A DNA stretch of 64,000 nucleotides from CANQBR01 sp964641395 (GCA_964641395.1 CAZXKQ010000006.1:10440-74439); one strand, 5' to 3'. Shown: positions 50,573 through 59,152, numbered from the stretch's first letter. Translations and numbers: made by a program. Notes: generated by a model not told the origin, from the letters alone.

Positions 50573-51787
50573 ATGCATACTAAGAATTGGAAGGTAGTGC
50601 TGGCCATCCTCACGGCCAACGTGGTGATGATGAGCTCCGGCTATACTATGCTCATCCCCTTTCTGCCCATGTACCTGATGCGGGAGCTGGGAGTGACGCC
50701 GGAGGAGGTAAAGCTCTGGACCGGCCTGGTCTTCTCCATCACCTTCCTCATCGGCGGCATTATGGCCCCTATCTGGGGCAGGTTAGCCGACAGCAAGGGA
50801 AAGAAGTTGATGGCCATGCGCTCCAGCCTGGGCCTGGCCCTCTCCTACTTCCTCGGCGGCCTGGTGGCCTCCCCCTGGCAGCTGTTCCTGGTGCGGGCCC
50901 TGCAGGGCTTCGCCGCCGGCCTGTGGTCGGTGTGCCTCACCATCTGCACCTCCAGCGTGCCTATGCACAAGCTGGGGCAGAGCCTGGGCATTATGCAGGC
51001 CGGCCTGATCACCGGCAACATCATCGGCCCCCTCATCGGCGGCACCCTGGCCACCCTGGTGGGGATGCGCACCTCTTTCTTCGTAGCCGGCTCCCTGCTC
51101 AGCTGCATCACCCTGGTCTTCTTCCTCTTCGTCCCGGAACCGCCTAAGACCCCTCCCGGCCAGAAAGGGCCTTCGAAAAACTACCAGGAAGAGGTGGACA
51201 CCAGCCTGCCCCTGCTGAAGCGGCCCATCATCTGGGAGATGCTCACCTACGTAGCCCTGCTCCAGATGGTGATCCTCCTCATCCAGCCGGTGCTGGCCCT
51301 CTACGTCCAGGAGCTGAACCACAGCTCGGAGAACATCATGTTCCTCTCCGGGGCCGTCTTCTCCTTGATGGGCATAGCCAGCGCCCTTACCGCCCCCTTC
51401 TGGGGCCGCTTCGGCCAACGGCGGGGCTTCTACCTCAGCCTAGGCCTCTCCACCGCCCTTTCCGCCCTCATGGCCTGCCTGGTGGCCCTGCCTACCACCC
51501 TGTGGCTCTTTGCCGCCGTCAATTTTTGCTACGGCATGTGCTTTGCCGGCATCAACCCCTCCCTCAGCGCCATCCTGGCCCAGCATTCCGCCCAGCGGGA
51601 GAGGGGCCGCTGCTTCGGCTACATGTTCAGCGCCCAGCAGTTCGGCTCCATGGTGGGGCCCCTGCTGGGGGGCCTGGTGGGCACCTACCTGCCCCTCCGC
51701 ACCCTCTACTTCCTCAGTGCCGCCGTCCTGGGCCTGATCAGCAGCCTGGTCTGGAGCCGCCACCACTTGAAGATCAGCAACCTGTAG
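50573..51787 (+). CDS. MFS multidrug-type efflux transporter
   Basis: A 404-residue, 12-helix major facilitator. Between helices 2 and 3 the loop GRLADSKGKKLMAMR fits the MFS motif A, and helix 5 has the drug:H+ antiporter-like GNIIGPLIGGTLA motif C. The best relatives in mind are DHA1 multidrug exporters; the substrate is unknown. ATG at 50573 (MHTKNWKVVL) is preferred over a GTG nine codons upstream, though the ribosome site is weak. ArsR and a candidate small RNA lie upstream. Confidence 0.85.
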   Translation: MHTKNWKVVLAILTANVVMMSSGYTMLIPFLPMYLMRELGVTPEEVKLWTGLVFSITFLIGGIMAPIWGRLADSKGKKLMAMRSSLGLALSYFLGGLVASPWQLFLVRALQGFAAGLWSVCLTICTSSVPMHKLGQSLGIMQAGLITGNIIGPLIGGTLATLVGMRTSFFVAGSLLSCITLVFFLFVPEPPKTPPGQKGPSKNYQEEVDTSLPLLKRPIIWEMLTYVALLQMVILLIQPVLALYVQELNHSSENIMFLSGAVFSLMGIASALTAPFWGRFGQRRGFYLSLGLSTALSALMACLVALPTTLWLFAAVNFCYGMCFAGINPSLSAILAQHSAQRERGRCFGYMFSAQQFGSMVGPLLGGLVGTYLPLRTLYFLSAAVLGLISSLVWSRHHLKISNL

Positions 51788-51814
51788 CCCCCTAACCTCT
51801 CGAAAAAACAAGGA

Positions 51815-51842
51815 GCTGCCCCGGCCGGCCGGCTAGGGCAGT
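51815..51842. terminator. Bidirectional terminator between convergent genes
   Basis: GCTGCCC (51815-51821) pairs with GGGCAGT (51836-51842). On the minus strand the stem is followed by CCTTGTTTTTT, serving the aminotransferase gene; on the plus strand a weak TTCTTG follows the MFS gene. Confidence 0.7.
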
Positions 51843-51880
51843 TCTTGTAGTTAAAGGCTTGGCAAGGCGGCCAGGCGGCC

Positions 51881-53032
51881 TCAGCACAGCCGGGCCAGGG
51901 CCGCCAGGGCGGCGGCCACCTCAGCCGCCGTATTGAAATAACCCAGGGAGAAGCGGATGCTGCCTGTAGGATAGCTGCCTAGGGCCCGGTGGGCGGCAGG
52001 GGCGCAGTGGAGGCCCACCCTGGTGTAGATGCCGTAGTCCTTGGCCAGGGCTCTGGCGGCCAAGGCCTGGTCCCGGCCCTGGAGCTGGACGGACAGCACC
52101 CCCAGCCGGTGCCGGCAGTCCCGCCGGCCTAGGATCCGCAGCCGTCCAGCCTCCTCCAGGGGCAGCAGCCCGGCCAGGAACTGCTCCGTCAAGGCCTCTT
52201 CCTGCCGGCGGATCCTGTCCAGGCCGGTGTCCTGCAGCCAGCCTAGGGCCGCCGCCAAGCCGGCCAGGCCGGGGAGGTTGGCCGTCCCCGCCTCGAAGCG
52301 GTCTGGCAGAAAGCTAGGCATGGCGTAGAGGTGGCTCTGGCTGCCGGTGCCCCCCGCTAGGAGGGGCTGGAGGCGGCGGCCTAGCTCCCGGCCCAGCACC
52401 AGCCCTCCAGTGCCCATGGGGCCCAGCAGGGCCTTGTGGCCGGTGAAGGCCAGGGCCGCCAAGCCTAGTTCTGCCATGTCGATGGGCACTAGGCCGGCGC
52501 TCTGGGCCGCATCTAGGGCGAAGAGGAGGTGGTGGCGGCGGCAGAAGGCTGCCAGCTCCTCCAGGGGCTGGAGGGTGCCGCACACGTTGCTGGCATGGTT
52601 CACCAAGAGCAGCACTGTGTTCTCTTGCAAAAAGGCCTCCAGGCCTGCGGTGAGCAGCAGGCCGTCCGGGGCGCAGGGCAGCACGCTGTAGCTCACTCCC
52701 CTGGCCTTCAGCACCTCTAGGGGCCGCATCACCGCATTATGCTCCAAGGGTGAGATGAGCACATGGTCGCCCCGCTGCAGCAGGCCGTAGAGGAGCAGGT
52801 TGAGGGCCTCGGTGACGTTCTTGCAAAAGACCGCCTGCTCCGGCCCCTCTGCGTGAAAGAAGGCCGCCACCTGGCAACGGCAGTCGTAGAGGAGCTCATC
52901 GGCCGCATAACTCATAGCATGGTCGCCCCTCTGGCCGCTGCCTCCCTGTTGGGTAAGGTAGTGGTAGACCGCTTCCGCCACACAGGCCGGCTTGGGAAAA
53001 GTGGTGCTGGCATTGTCTAAGTAGATGGCCAT
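51881..53032 (-). CDS. Class V aminotransferase, cysteine desulfurase-like (selenium-linked EF2568 type)
   Basis: A 383-residue PLP enzyme. It opens IYLDNASTTFPKP, binds PLP through the lysine in FTGHKALLGPMGTGG, and has a catalytic-type Cys in RVGLHCAPAAHRALG. The sequence style fits the family typified by Enterococcus EF2568, which genome surveys link with selD and selenium-dependent molybdenum hydroxylases. It may mobilise Se or S from (seleno)cysteine. It is divergent from yedE-selD across a promoter region with -10 boxes on both strands. Confidence 0.88.
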   Translation of the reverse strand: MAIYLDNASTTFPKPACVAEAVYHYLTQQGGSGQRGDHAMSYAADELLYDCRCQVAAFFHAEGPEQAVFCKNVTEALNLLLYGLLQRGDHVLISPLEHNAVMRPLEVLKARGVSYSVLPCAPDGLLLTAGLEAFLQENTVLLLVNHASNVCGTLQPLEELAAFCRRHHLLFALDAAQSAGLVPIDMAELGLAALAFTGHKALLGPMGTGGLVLGRELGRRLQPLLAGGTGSQSHLYAMPSFLPDRFEAGTANLPGLAGLAAALGWLQDTGLDRIRRQEEALTEQFLAGLLPLEEAGRLRILGRRDCRHRLGVLSVQLQGRDQALAARALAKDYGIYTRVGLHCAPAAHRALGSYPTGSIRFSLGYFNTAAEVAAALAALARLC

Positions 53033-53116
53033 GGCCCTCCCGCCCTTCGCTTTTATCGTACCTGCCCCTATTATAACATTTTCCCTGCAGGGGGGAAAGG
53101 CGGGCGTATATCCCGA

Positions 53117-53145
53117 TTGCGATAAACGCCCGGGCCTGTTATAAT
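53117..53145 (+). promoter_or_regulatory. Promoter of the yedE-selD operon
   Basis: TTGCGA (53117-53122), 17-bp spacer, TATAAT (53140-53145). Flanking repeats GGGCGT/ACGCCC and TATC/GATA around the -35 form an imperfect palindrome. On the minus strand an ATTATA (53070-53075) gives a -10 for the aminotransferase gene. Confidence 0.75.
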
Positions 53146-53182
53146 AGGGGTAGGATTTTTCCTTCTACATAAAAAGCCCCGT

Positions 53183-53218
53183 CGTCGGCCCTGCCCTGCT
53201 GGCCAGCTAGGGCCGACG
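53183..53218 (+). promoter_or_regulatory. Structured leader hairpin of the selenium operon
   Basis: A perfect 10-bp stem, CGTCGGCCCT (53183-53192) with AGGGCCGACG (53209-53218), encloses a loop that can pair further (GGCCAGC). It lies in the 5' leader between start point and yedE. No T-run follows, so it is not an ordinary terminator. Confidence 0.55.
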
Positions 53219-53255
53219 CCCCAGGGAGCTAATTTTAGGAACAGGAGCAACCCCT

Positions 53256-54329
53256 ATGACGCAAGGAAACTTAATCTTCATCCTGGCCGCCGCCTGCCTA
53301 GGCCTGGCAGCCAGCGGACTGGCCGCCCTAGGCAACCCGGCCAACATGGGCCTCTGCCTGGCCTGCTTCATCCGGGACACGGTGGGAGCCCTAGGCCTGC
53401 ACAGCGCCGCCCCCCTGCAGTACATCCGGCCGGAGGTCTCTGGCATCGTCCTAGGCAGCCTCCTCCTGGCCCTCTACCGGGGGGAGTACCGGCCCCGGGG
53501 AGGCAGCGCCCCCCTCACCCGGTTGGTGCTGGGCTTCTGGGCCATGATCGGCTGCCTGATGTTCTTAGGCTGCCCCTTCCGCATGGTGTTGCGGCTGGCA
53601 GGGGGAGACCTTAACGCCCTAGCGGGCCTAGGGGGCTTCGCCCTAGGCATAGCCAGCGGCGTCTTCTTCCTCAACCGGGGCTACAGCCTGAAGCGGGCCT
53701 ACCGGCTAGGCGCCCTGGAAGGCAGCTGGCTGGCCCTCTTCCAGGTAGTGCTGCTGGCCTTCTTAGTCCTTAGGCCTGCCTTCATCCACTTCAGCAAGGG
53801 GCCCGGCCCCGGCTCCCTCCACGCCCCCCTGCTAGCCAGCCTGGCCGTAGGCCTGGCCGCCGGCGCCCTGGCCCAATGGGGCCGGCTCTGCTTCGTAGGC
53901 GGCATCAGGGACTGGCTGCTGTTGCGGGAGAGCAGGCTCTTGCAGGCCTTCTGCGCCATCCTGCTGGGAGCCTTCCTAGGCAACCTGTTGCTGCCCCTGG
54001 CTACGGGACAGACCTACTTCCACCTAGGTTTCAGCGGCCAGCCTGTGGCCCACAGCGACGGCCTGTGGAACGCCCTGGGCCTCTACCTGGCAGGCTTCAG
54101 CTGCCTGCTGCTGGGGGGCTGCCCCCTACGCCAGCTGGTACTGGCCGGAGAGGGTGCCTGTGACAGTGCCTGTGCCGTAGTGGGCCTGGCCCTGGGAGCC
54201 GCCTTCGCCCACAACTTCGGCCTGGCCGCTTCTGCCGCCGGCCCCACTGCCAACGGCAAGGTGGCGGTGCTCCTGGGCTGCCTGGTGACGGGAGCCATCG
54301 CCTACTACAATACCTATAGGAGGGACTGA
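53256..54329 (+). CDS. yedE: Selenium metabolism membrane protein YedE/FdhT
   Basis: A 357-residue polytopic protein of the YeeE/YedE transporter family with about nine hydrophobic helices. Conserved Gly/Cys elements recur in both halves: MGLCLACFIRD, FLGCPFRMVLRLAGGD, GRLCFVGGIRDW and LGGCPLRQLVLAGEG. The two-fold repetition is typical of this family, in which Cys-bearing repeats carry thiosulfate or selenium species. The gene context (TusA-like, DUF3343, selD) fits the selenium version. The ATG has aggag at 8 nt. It heads the operon. Confidence 0.9.
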   Translation: MTQGNLIFILAAACLGLAASGLAALGNPANMGLCLACFIRDTVGALGLHSAAPLQYIRPEVSGIVLGSLLLALYRGEYRPRGGSAPLTRLVLGFWAMIGCLMFLGCPFRMVLRLAGGDLNALAGLGGFALGIASGVFFLNRGYSLKRAYRLGALEGSWLALFQVVLLAFLVLRPAFIHFSKGPGPGSLHAPLLASLAVGLAAGALAQWGRLCFVGGIRDWLLLRESRLLQAFCAILLGAFLGNLLLPLATGQTYFHLGFSGQPVAHSDGLWNALGLYLAGFSCLLLGGCPLRQLVLAGEGACDSACAVVGLALGAAFAHNFGLAASAAGPTANGKVAVLLGCLVTGAIAYYNTYRRD

Positions 54330-54333
54330 GACC

Positions 54334-54555
54334 ATGGAAGTAATCGACGCTAGAGGCCTGTCCTGTCCGGAGCCGGTGCTGCTCCTCCGCCGGGCCCTGC
54401 TGAACGGGGCCCCTGAATGCACCATCGTCGTAGACAACGGGGCGGCCAAGGAAAACTGCCTCCGCTACGGCCAGCACCAGGGCTACGCCGTGACCATCAG
54501 CGAGACGGGGGGAGACTACAGCCTGCACCTGGAGAAAAAAGGGGCTGAGCCGTGA
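54334..54555 (+). CDS. TusA/YedF-type sulfur or selenium carrier
   Basis: A 73-residue TusA-fold protein with the active-site motif ARGLSCPEPVLL (Cys near residue 11). It is only the TusA domain; full-length YedF proteins have an added C-terminal domain. It probably carries a persulfide or perselenide between YedE, the aminotransferase and SelD. It starts 4 nt after yedE and overlaps the next gene by 4 bp. Confidence 0.9.
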   Translation: MEVIDARGLSCPEPVLLLRRALLNGAPECTIVVDNGAAKENCLRYGQHQGYAVTISETGGDYSLHLEKKGAEP

Positions 54556-54809
54556 GATACCTGGCCACCTTCGTCTCCCACTTTGCCGCCCTCTCCTGTT
54601 ACAAGGCCTGCCAGAGGCAGGGCTGGCCGGCGGAACTGGGGCCGGTGCCCCGCTTCCTCTCCAGCAGCTGCGGCACCTGTGCCTGGTATGAGGGGGAGGA
54701 GGGCTCCATCTACCCCGGCCCCATAGGCGAGGAGGTGGAGCAGATCCTGCTGGAAACGGCCCCTGGGGGCCCTTATCGACTAGTTTATCAGCAAAAGGAG
54801 GAAGGCTGA
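54552..54809 (+). CDS. DUF3343 protein (putative Se/S carrier)
   Basis: An 85-residue protein with the family start RYLATFVSHFAAL and a Cys pair in SSSCGTCAWYEG. DUF3343 proteins are frequent neighbours of selenium genes and are thought to carry or handle Se/S. It overlaps its neighbours by 4 bp and 1 bp, so it is translated together with the TusA-like protein and SelD. Confidence 0.88.
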   Translation: MRYLATFVSHFAALSCYKACQRQGWPAELGPVPRFLSSSCGTCAWYEGEEGSIYPGPIGEEVEQILLETAPGGPYRLVYQQKEEG

Positions 54810-55846
54810 TGCCTAAGATAGCCCTGACCACCTTCGCCACCTGTGCCGGCTGTGCGGCCAAGCTAGGGGCCGGCACCCTGCGGGAGCTGCTGGCCGGCCT
54901 GCGGCGTCCCTCCGACCCTCGGCTCTTAGTGGGCTATGAGGCCAGCGATGATGCGGCCGCCTATGCCCTAGCCGGGGAGGAGGTGCTGGTGGCCACCACC
55001 GACTTCTTCCCGCCCTTGGTGGACGAGCCCTACTTATACGGCCAGATAGCCGCCGCCAACGCCCTCAGCGACATCTACGCCATGGGGGGAGAGCCCCGCC
55101 TGGCCTTGAACATCCTGGCCGTGCCGGAAGGCCTGCCTCAGGAGGCGGTGAGGGAGATCCTGCGAGGCGGGGCCGAGCGGGTGCAGGCTGCCGGAGCCCT
55201 GCTGGCCGGCGGCCACACCGTCTTCAGCGCCACCCCCCTCTACGGCCTGGCGGTGTGGGGCTTCGTACCTAGGGAGGGGCTGTGGTCCAACGGAGGAGCC
55301 TTGCCAGGGGACGCCCTGCTCCTCACCAAGGCCCTAGGCAGCGGCGTCATAACCACGGCCGCCCAGGGGGGCCTGGTGGAGGCCCCGGTCCTGGCCCAGG
55401 TCCACCAGCGCATGGCCCGGCTCAACAAGACGGCCTGGCAGGTGCTGCGCCGCTACAGCGTCCACGCCTGCACCGACATCACCGGCTTCGGCCTCCTAGG
55501 CCACGGCCTGGAACTGGCCACCGCCAGCAACTGCTCCCTCCACCTCCGCTGCGACGCCCTGCCCTACCAGCCGGAGGCCTACCAGTTGGCAGACATGGGC
55601 CTCATCCCCGCCGGCGCCTACCGCAACCGGGACTTTGCCGCCCAGCAGGTGGAGCCGGGGCCGGCCAGCCGGGCCCTGCAGGATCTGTGTTACGATCCCC
55701 AGACCAGCGGCGGCCTCTGCTGCGCCCTGCCCCAGGATCAGGCGGCAGCCTGCCTGGCCCAGCTCCACAGCAGGCCGGAGACGGCTGAAGCCGCCCTTAT
55801 CGGCTACGTGGGCCCCTACGAAGGCCGCCGTATCTACTTAGAATAA
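54809..55846 (+). CDS. selD: Selenide, water dikinase (selenophosphate synthetase)
   Basis: A 345-residue enzyme making selenophosphate from selenide and ATP. The active-site loop is CAGCAAKLG, so a Cys and not selenocysteine occupies the catalytic position, with the essential Lys kept. ATP/metal-binding blocks are present: DDAAAY, TTDFFPPLVDEPY, ANALSDIYAMGG, GGHT and TDITGFGLLGH. It serves selenoprotein, selenouridine or Se-cofactor synthesis. No selA, selB, selC or ybbB is in the window. Confidence 0.96.
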   Translation: MPKIALTTFATCAGCAAKLGAGTLRELLAGLRRPSDPRLLVGYEASDDAAAYALAGEEVLVATTDFFPPLVDEPYLYGQIAAANALSDIYAMGGEPRLALNILAVPEGLPQEAVREILRGGAERVQAAGALLAGGHTVFSATPLYGLAVWGFVPREGLWSNGGALPGDALLLTKALGSGVITTAAQGGLVEAPVLAQVHQRMARLNKTAWQVLRRYSVHACTDITGFGLLGHGLELATASNCSLHLRCDALPYQPEAYQLADMGLIPAGAYRNRDFAAQQVEPGPASRALQDLCYDPQTSGGLCCALPQDQAAACLAQLHSRPETAEAALIGYVGPYEGRRIYLE

Positions 55847-55874
55847 AAGAAAAGGCCGCCCTGCCTGGGCGGCC
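55846..55874 (-). terminator. Terminator between selD and purC
   Basis: GGCCGCC (55854-55860) pairs with GGCGGCC (55868-55874). On the minus strand the stem is followed by TTTTCTTTTATTC, so it serves purC; it may also stop selD transcripts. Confidence 0.85.
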
Positions 55875-55895
55875 TGCCTGCTTGCTTGGCGCTGC

Positions 55896-56600
55896 TCACC
55901 TGCCGGTGATGCGGCGGATAACCTCTTGATAGGCCTCTTCCACGTTGCCTAGATCCCGGCGGAAGCGGTCCTTGTCCAGCTTCTCGTTGGTGTCCCAGTC
56001 CCAGAAACGGCAGGTGTCGGGGGTGATCTCGTCCGCCAGCAGCACCCGGCCTTCTGCATCGGTGCCGAATTCTACCTTGAAGTCCACCAGGCGGATCTTC
56101 CGCAGGGCCAGGAAGTCCCGTAACAGCTGGTTGATCTGCAGGGCCAGGGCCTTGCACCGCTGTACCTGCTCATCGCTGGCAAAGCCGAAGGCGGCAGGGT
56201 AGTCGTCGTTGATCATGGGATCCCCTAATTCGTCGTTCTTGTAGCACAGCTCCACAATGGGCTTCTGCAGGGCCAGGCCCTCAGCCACCCCCATCTTCTT
56301 GGCCAGGCTGCCGGCGGCGATGTTGCGGACGATCACCTCTAAGGGGATGATGTCCACCTTGACGCAGAGGGCTTCCCGCTCAGACAGCTTCTTGATCTGG
56401 TGGTGGGGCACCCCTGCCTTGCCTAGCAGGTCGAAGAAGAAGCTGGTAATGGTGTTGTTCATAACCCCCTTATCCATGATGGTGCCCTTCTTCAGGCCGT
56501 TAAAGGCGGTGGCGTCGTCCTTGTAGTACATGATCACCTGCTGGGGATCCGCCGTAGCGTAGACCTTCTTGGCCTTGCCTTCGTATAACAGTTCTGCCAT
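55896..56600 (-). CDS. purC: SAICAR synthase
   Basis: A 234-residue enzyme joining aspartate to CAIR in purine synthesis. It starts LLYEGKAKKVYATADP and has IIPLEVIVRNIAAGSL and LADEITPDTCRFWD. It is isolated from other pur genes and has its own promoter and terminator. Confidence 0.97.
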   Translation of the reverse strand: MAELLYEGKAKKVYATADPQQVIMYYKDDATAFNGLKKGTIMDKGVMNNTITSFFFDLLGKAGVPHHQIKKLSEREALCVKVDIIPLEVIVRNIAAGSLAKKMGVAEGLALQKPIVELCYKNDELGDPMINDDYPAAFGFASDEQVQRCKALALQINQLLRDFLALRKIRLVDFKVEFGTDAEGRVLLADEITPDTCRFWDWDTNEKLDKDRFRRDLGNVEEAYQEVIRRITGR

Positions 56601-56664
56601 TCTTCTACCTCTTTCTTGCTCTAAGCATCTTTACTCAACAGCAGGCTTGCTAGCCTACTCCCCT

Positions 56665-56693
56665 AGTTTACTTTTTTTACCGCTCCTTGTCAA
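56665..56693 (-). promoter_or_regulatory. purC promoter
   Basis: On the minus strand TTGACA (56693-56688), 17-bp spacer, TAAACT (56670-56665), about 65 bp before purC. No PurR box was recognised. Confidence 0.75.
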
Positions 56694-56708
56694 TGCTTTT
56701 CGCCCCGC

Positions 56709-56737
56709 TTTACTTTGCACCTAGCCTATGCTATCAT
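56709..56737 (+). promoter_or_regulatory. Promoter of the hydroxyacid dehydrogenase gene
   Basis: TTTACT (56709-56714), 17-bp spacer, TATCAT (56732-56737); the gene starts 43 bp later behind aaggagg. Confidence 0.6.
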
Positions 56738-56780
56738 AGGCTCTAGCGAGCCCATCTCACCTGTAAGGAGGAACTAGCAC

Positions 56781-57734
56781 ATGAACATCGTCTGCATGGA
56801 ACCCTTGGGCGTAGCCCGCCCTTACATCGCCGCCCTGGCCGCCCCCCTGGAGGCCGCCGGCCACAGCTTCACCTACTACGAAAGCAGGGAGACTGAGGAG
56901 GAAAAACTCTACCAGCGGATCAAGGAGGCGGAGATCCTGGTGCTGGCCAACCAGCCCTTAAGCGCCCGGCTCATCCGCCGCTGTCCTAAGCTGAAGTTCA
57001 TCGACATCGCCTTCACCGGCACGGACCACGTAGGCCTGGAGGCCGCCAGGGAGCGGCAGCTCACCGTCTCCAACGCCGCCGGCTACTCCACCAACGCGGT
57101 GGCGGAGCTGACCTTCGGCCTGGCCATCGCCGTCTGCCGCAACATCGTCCCCTGTGACGGCCGCAGCCGCAGCGGCCAGACCAAGGAAGGCCTGGTAGGC
57201 TGGGAACTGTACGGCAAGTGCTTCGGCGTCGTCGGCACCGGCGCCATCGGCTCCAGGGTGGCCGCCATCGCCCGGGCCTTCGGCTGCCGGGTACTGGCCT
57301 ACAGCCGCAGCGAGAAGCCCGCCCTCAAGGATCTAGGGGTAGAGTACGCCCCCTTGGAAGAGGTGCTGGCCCAGGCCGACTTCCTCAGCCTCCACCTGCC
57401 CCTCACCCCGGCCACCCAGAACCTGCTCAACGCCCAGCGCCTGGCCCTGCTGAAGCCTACGGCGGTGGTGCTCAACACTGCTAGAGGCGGCGTAGTGGAC
57501 AACCAGGCCCTGGCCGCGGCCCTCAACGCCGGCCGCATCGCCGGGGCGGGCATCGACGTCTTCGAGACTGAGCCCCCCCTGCCCCCGACCCACCCCCTCT
57601 GCACCGCCAAGAACACCGTCCTCACCCCCCATGTAGCCTTCGCCTCTAAGGAGGCCTTGGAAAAACGGGCCCAGATCGTCTTCGCCAATATCCAGGCCTA
57701 CCTAGAGGGCCGGCCTGCCAACCTAGTAAAATAA
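56781..57734 (+). CDS. D-isomer-specific 2-hydroxyacid dehydrogenase
   Basis: A 317-residue NAD(P)-dependent dehydrogenase. The nucleotide motif is GVVGTGAIGSRVA. The catalytic Arg is in NTARGGVVD, Glu in DVFETEPPL and His in LTPHVAF. The NAVAELTFGL block is also intact. Candidates are hydroxypyruvate/glyoxylate, phosphoglycerate or lactate reduction; no ACT domain is present, which argues against full-length SerA. It is monocistronic. Confidence 0.92.
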   Translation: MNIVCMEPLGVARPYIAALAAPLEAAGHSFTYYESRETEEEKLYQRIKEAEILVLANQPLSARLIRRCPKLKFIDIAFTGTDHVGLEAARERQLTVSNAAGYSTNAVAELTFGLAIAVCRNIVPCDGRSRSGQTKEGLVGWELYGKCFGVVGTGAIGSRVAAIARAFGCRVLAYSRSEKPALKDLGVEYAPLEEVLAQADFLSLHLPLTPATQNLLNAQRLALLKPTAVVLNTARGGVVDNQALAAALNAGRIAGAGIDVFETEPPLPPTHPLCTAKNTVLTPHVAFASKEALEKRAQIVFANIQAYLEGRPANLVK

Positions 57735-57750
57735 GGGGCTAATCCCTGCC

Positions 57751-57785
57751 AGGGCCTCTGCCTGTGGAGCCAGAGGCCCTTTTTC
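57751..57785 (+). terminator. Terminator after the hydroxyacid dehydrogenase
   Basis: AGGGCCTCTG (57751-57760) pairs with CAGAGGCCCT (57771-57780), followed by TTTTTC. The remaining gap to 58032 holds only the next promoter. Confidence 0.93.
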
Positions 57786-57928
57786 TCTGGCTCCCGCCCT
57801 GCCTGGGCAGGCAGGATCTTGAAGTTACTAACAGGTTTGCAAGGGGGGTTCAGGCCCTGTCGGCAAGCCGGAGGAGACGGGGAGGGCCATAAATTTCTTC
57901 TCTAAGCCCTAAATCTGCTACAAAATTA

Positions 57929-57957
57929 TTGCTAAATGTGGCAAAATTGTGTAAACT
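57929..57957 (+). promoter_or_regulatory. Promoter of the ABC importer operon
   Basis: TTGCTA (57929-57934), 17-bp spacer, TAAACT (57952-57957). The AT-rich stretch repeats CAAAATT at 57921 and 57943, which may be part of a regulator site. Confidence 0.65.
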
Positions 57958-58032
57958 ATAGAAGGGGGAGACTAACCTAGCTTCACCCTCTGTATTTTGT
58001 AGCGTGGATTTTAAAAAAGGAGTGTCGTGCAT

Positions 58033-59064
58033 ATGAAACTAACAAAATGGATGCTTGGCTCTGCAGCCCTGCTTGCCCTGGCTGTGGCCATTGCCGGCTG
58101 CGGCGGCAGTGATGACGGCAAGAAGAGCGCCGGCGTGAAGGGGGAATTGATGATCTACACCTCCATCTATCCGGACATCATCGACAGCATGTGCAAGCCC
58201 AACGTAGCCAAGGCCTTCCCTGAGATGAAGGTTAACTGGTTCCAGGGAGGCACCGAGAAGGTCGTTACCAAGATCACCGGCGAGATCAAGGCCAAGAAGA
58301 TCGCCGCCGACGTGCTGATGGTGGCTGACCCCTCCTACTACCTGAAGCTGAACGAGCAGAAACTGTTGCTGCCCTACAAGTCCAAGGAAGATGCCGCCGT
58401 CATCACCGATAAGGCCCCGGACGGAGCCTGGTACGGCGTGCGGGTATCCAACATGATCATCGCCTACAACTCTGACCGGCTGAAACCCGAAGAGGCTCCT
58501 CAGACCTGGCTGGATCTCGCCGATCCTAAGTGGAAGGGCAAGATTGCCATGCCCAGCCCCCTGCTCAGCGGCACCGCCTATGTAGCCGCCGGCGTCCTGG
58601 CCGACAAGTACGGCTGGGAGTATTTTGAAAAACTGCGGGACAACGGCCTCCGGGTAGAGGAAGGCAACTCCGCCATCCAGAACAAGCTGCTGACCGGCGA
58701 GTATGCCGCCGCCATGATCCTGGAGGAGAACATCCTCAAGCTGGCCGCTACCAAGAAGGAGCCCTTGAAGGTGGTTTATCCTAAGGACGGCACCCTGATG
58801 GTGCCCAGCCCCATCGCCATCCTCAACACCACCAAGAATCCGGAAGGCGCCAAGGCCATCGTGGACTGGTGGCTGAGCAAGGCAGGCCAGGAGGCCGTGG
58901 TTAAGGGCTGGATGCACTCGGTAAGGGGCGACGTGAAGGAGCCTATCGGCGCCATCCCCACCAAGCAGATCAACGACAACAAGTTGAAGGTTAACTGGCA
59001 GAAGTTGGCCGATAACAATGCCCAGATCAAAGAAGAGTTCCGCAAGAGGGTAATGGACAAATAA
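58033..59064 (+). CDS. ABC importer substrate-binding lipoprotein (FbpA/AfuA/PhnS type)
   Basis: A 343-residue lipoprotein. The signal ends in AIAGCGG, with the lipobox Cys anchoring it outside the cytoplasmic membrane. The mature part is a two-lobed binding protein of the family that includes iron(III) and 2-aminoethylphosphonate receptors (LMIYTSIYPDII near the start, FQGGTEKVVTKI, YGVRVSNMIIAYNSD). The paired tyrosines typical of ferric-binding FbpA are not seen clearly, so the ligand is open. ATG at 58033 is 10 nt from aaggag and preferred to GTG 58027. Confidence 0.9.
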   Translation: MKLTKWMLGSAALLALAVAIAGCGGSDDGKKSAGVKGELMIYTSIYPDIIDSMCKPNVAKAFPEMKVNWFQGGTEKVVTKITGEIKAKKIAADVLMVADPSYYLKLNEQKLLLPYKSKEDAAVITDKAPDGAWYGVRVSNMIIAYNSDRLKPEEAPQTWLDLADPKWKGKIAMPSPLLSGTAYVAAGVLADKYGWEYFEKLRDNGLRVEEGNSAIQNKLLTGEYAAAMILEENILKLAATKKEPLKVVYPKDGTLMVPSPIAILNTTKNPEGAKAIVDWWLSKAGQEAVVKGWMHSVRGDVKEPIGAIPTKQINDNKLKVNWQKLADNNAQIKEEFRKRVMDK

Positions 59065-59152
59065 GCTCATTCTTCCCAGGGCTGACGGGGTTGCTTGCAG
59101 CTCCGTCGGCCCTTTTGGAAAACTTGCGAGAAAGGAGCCTTGTTACTTCCTT

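Noticed and set aside
54809..55846. Selenocysteine codon in selD
   Set aside because: SelD often contains Sec at its active site, but here the position is a normal Cys codon and no in-frame TGA occurs before the stop.
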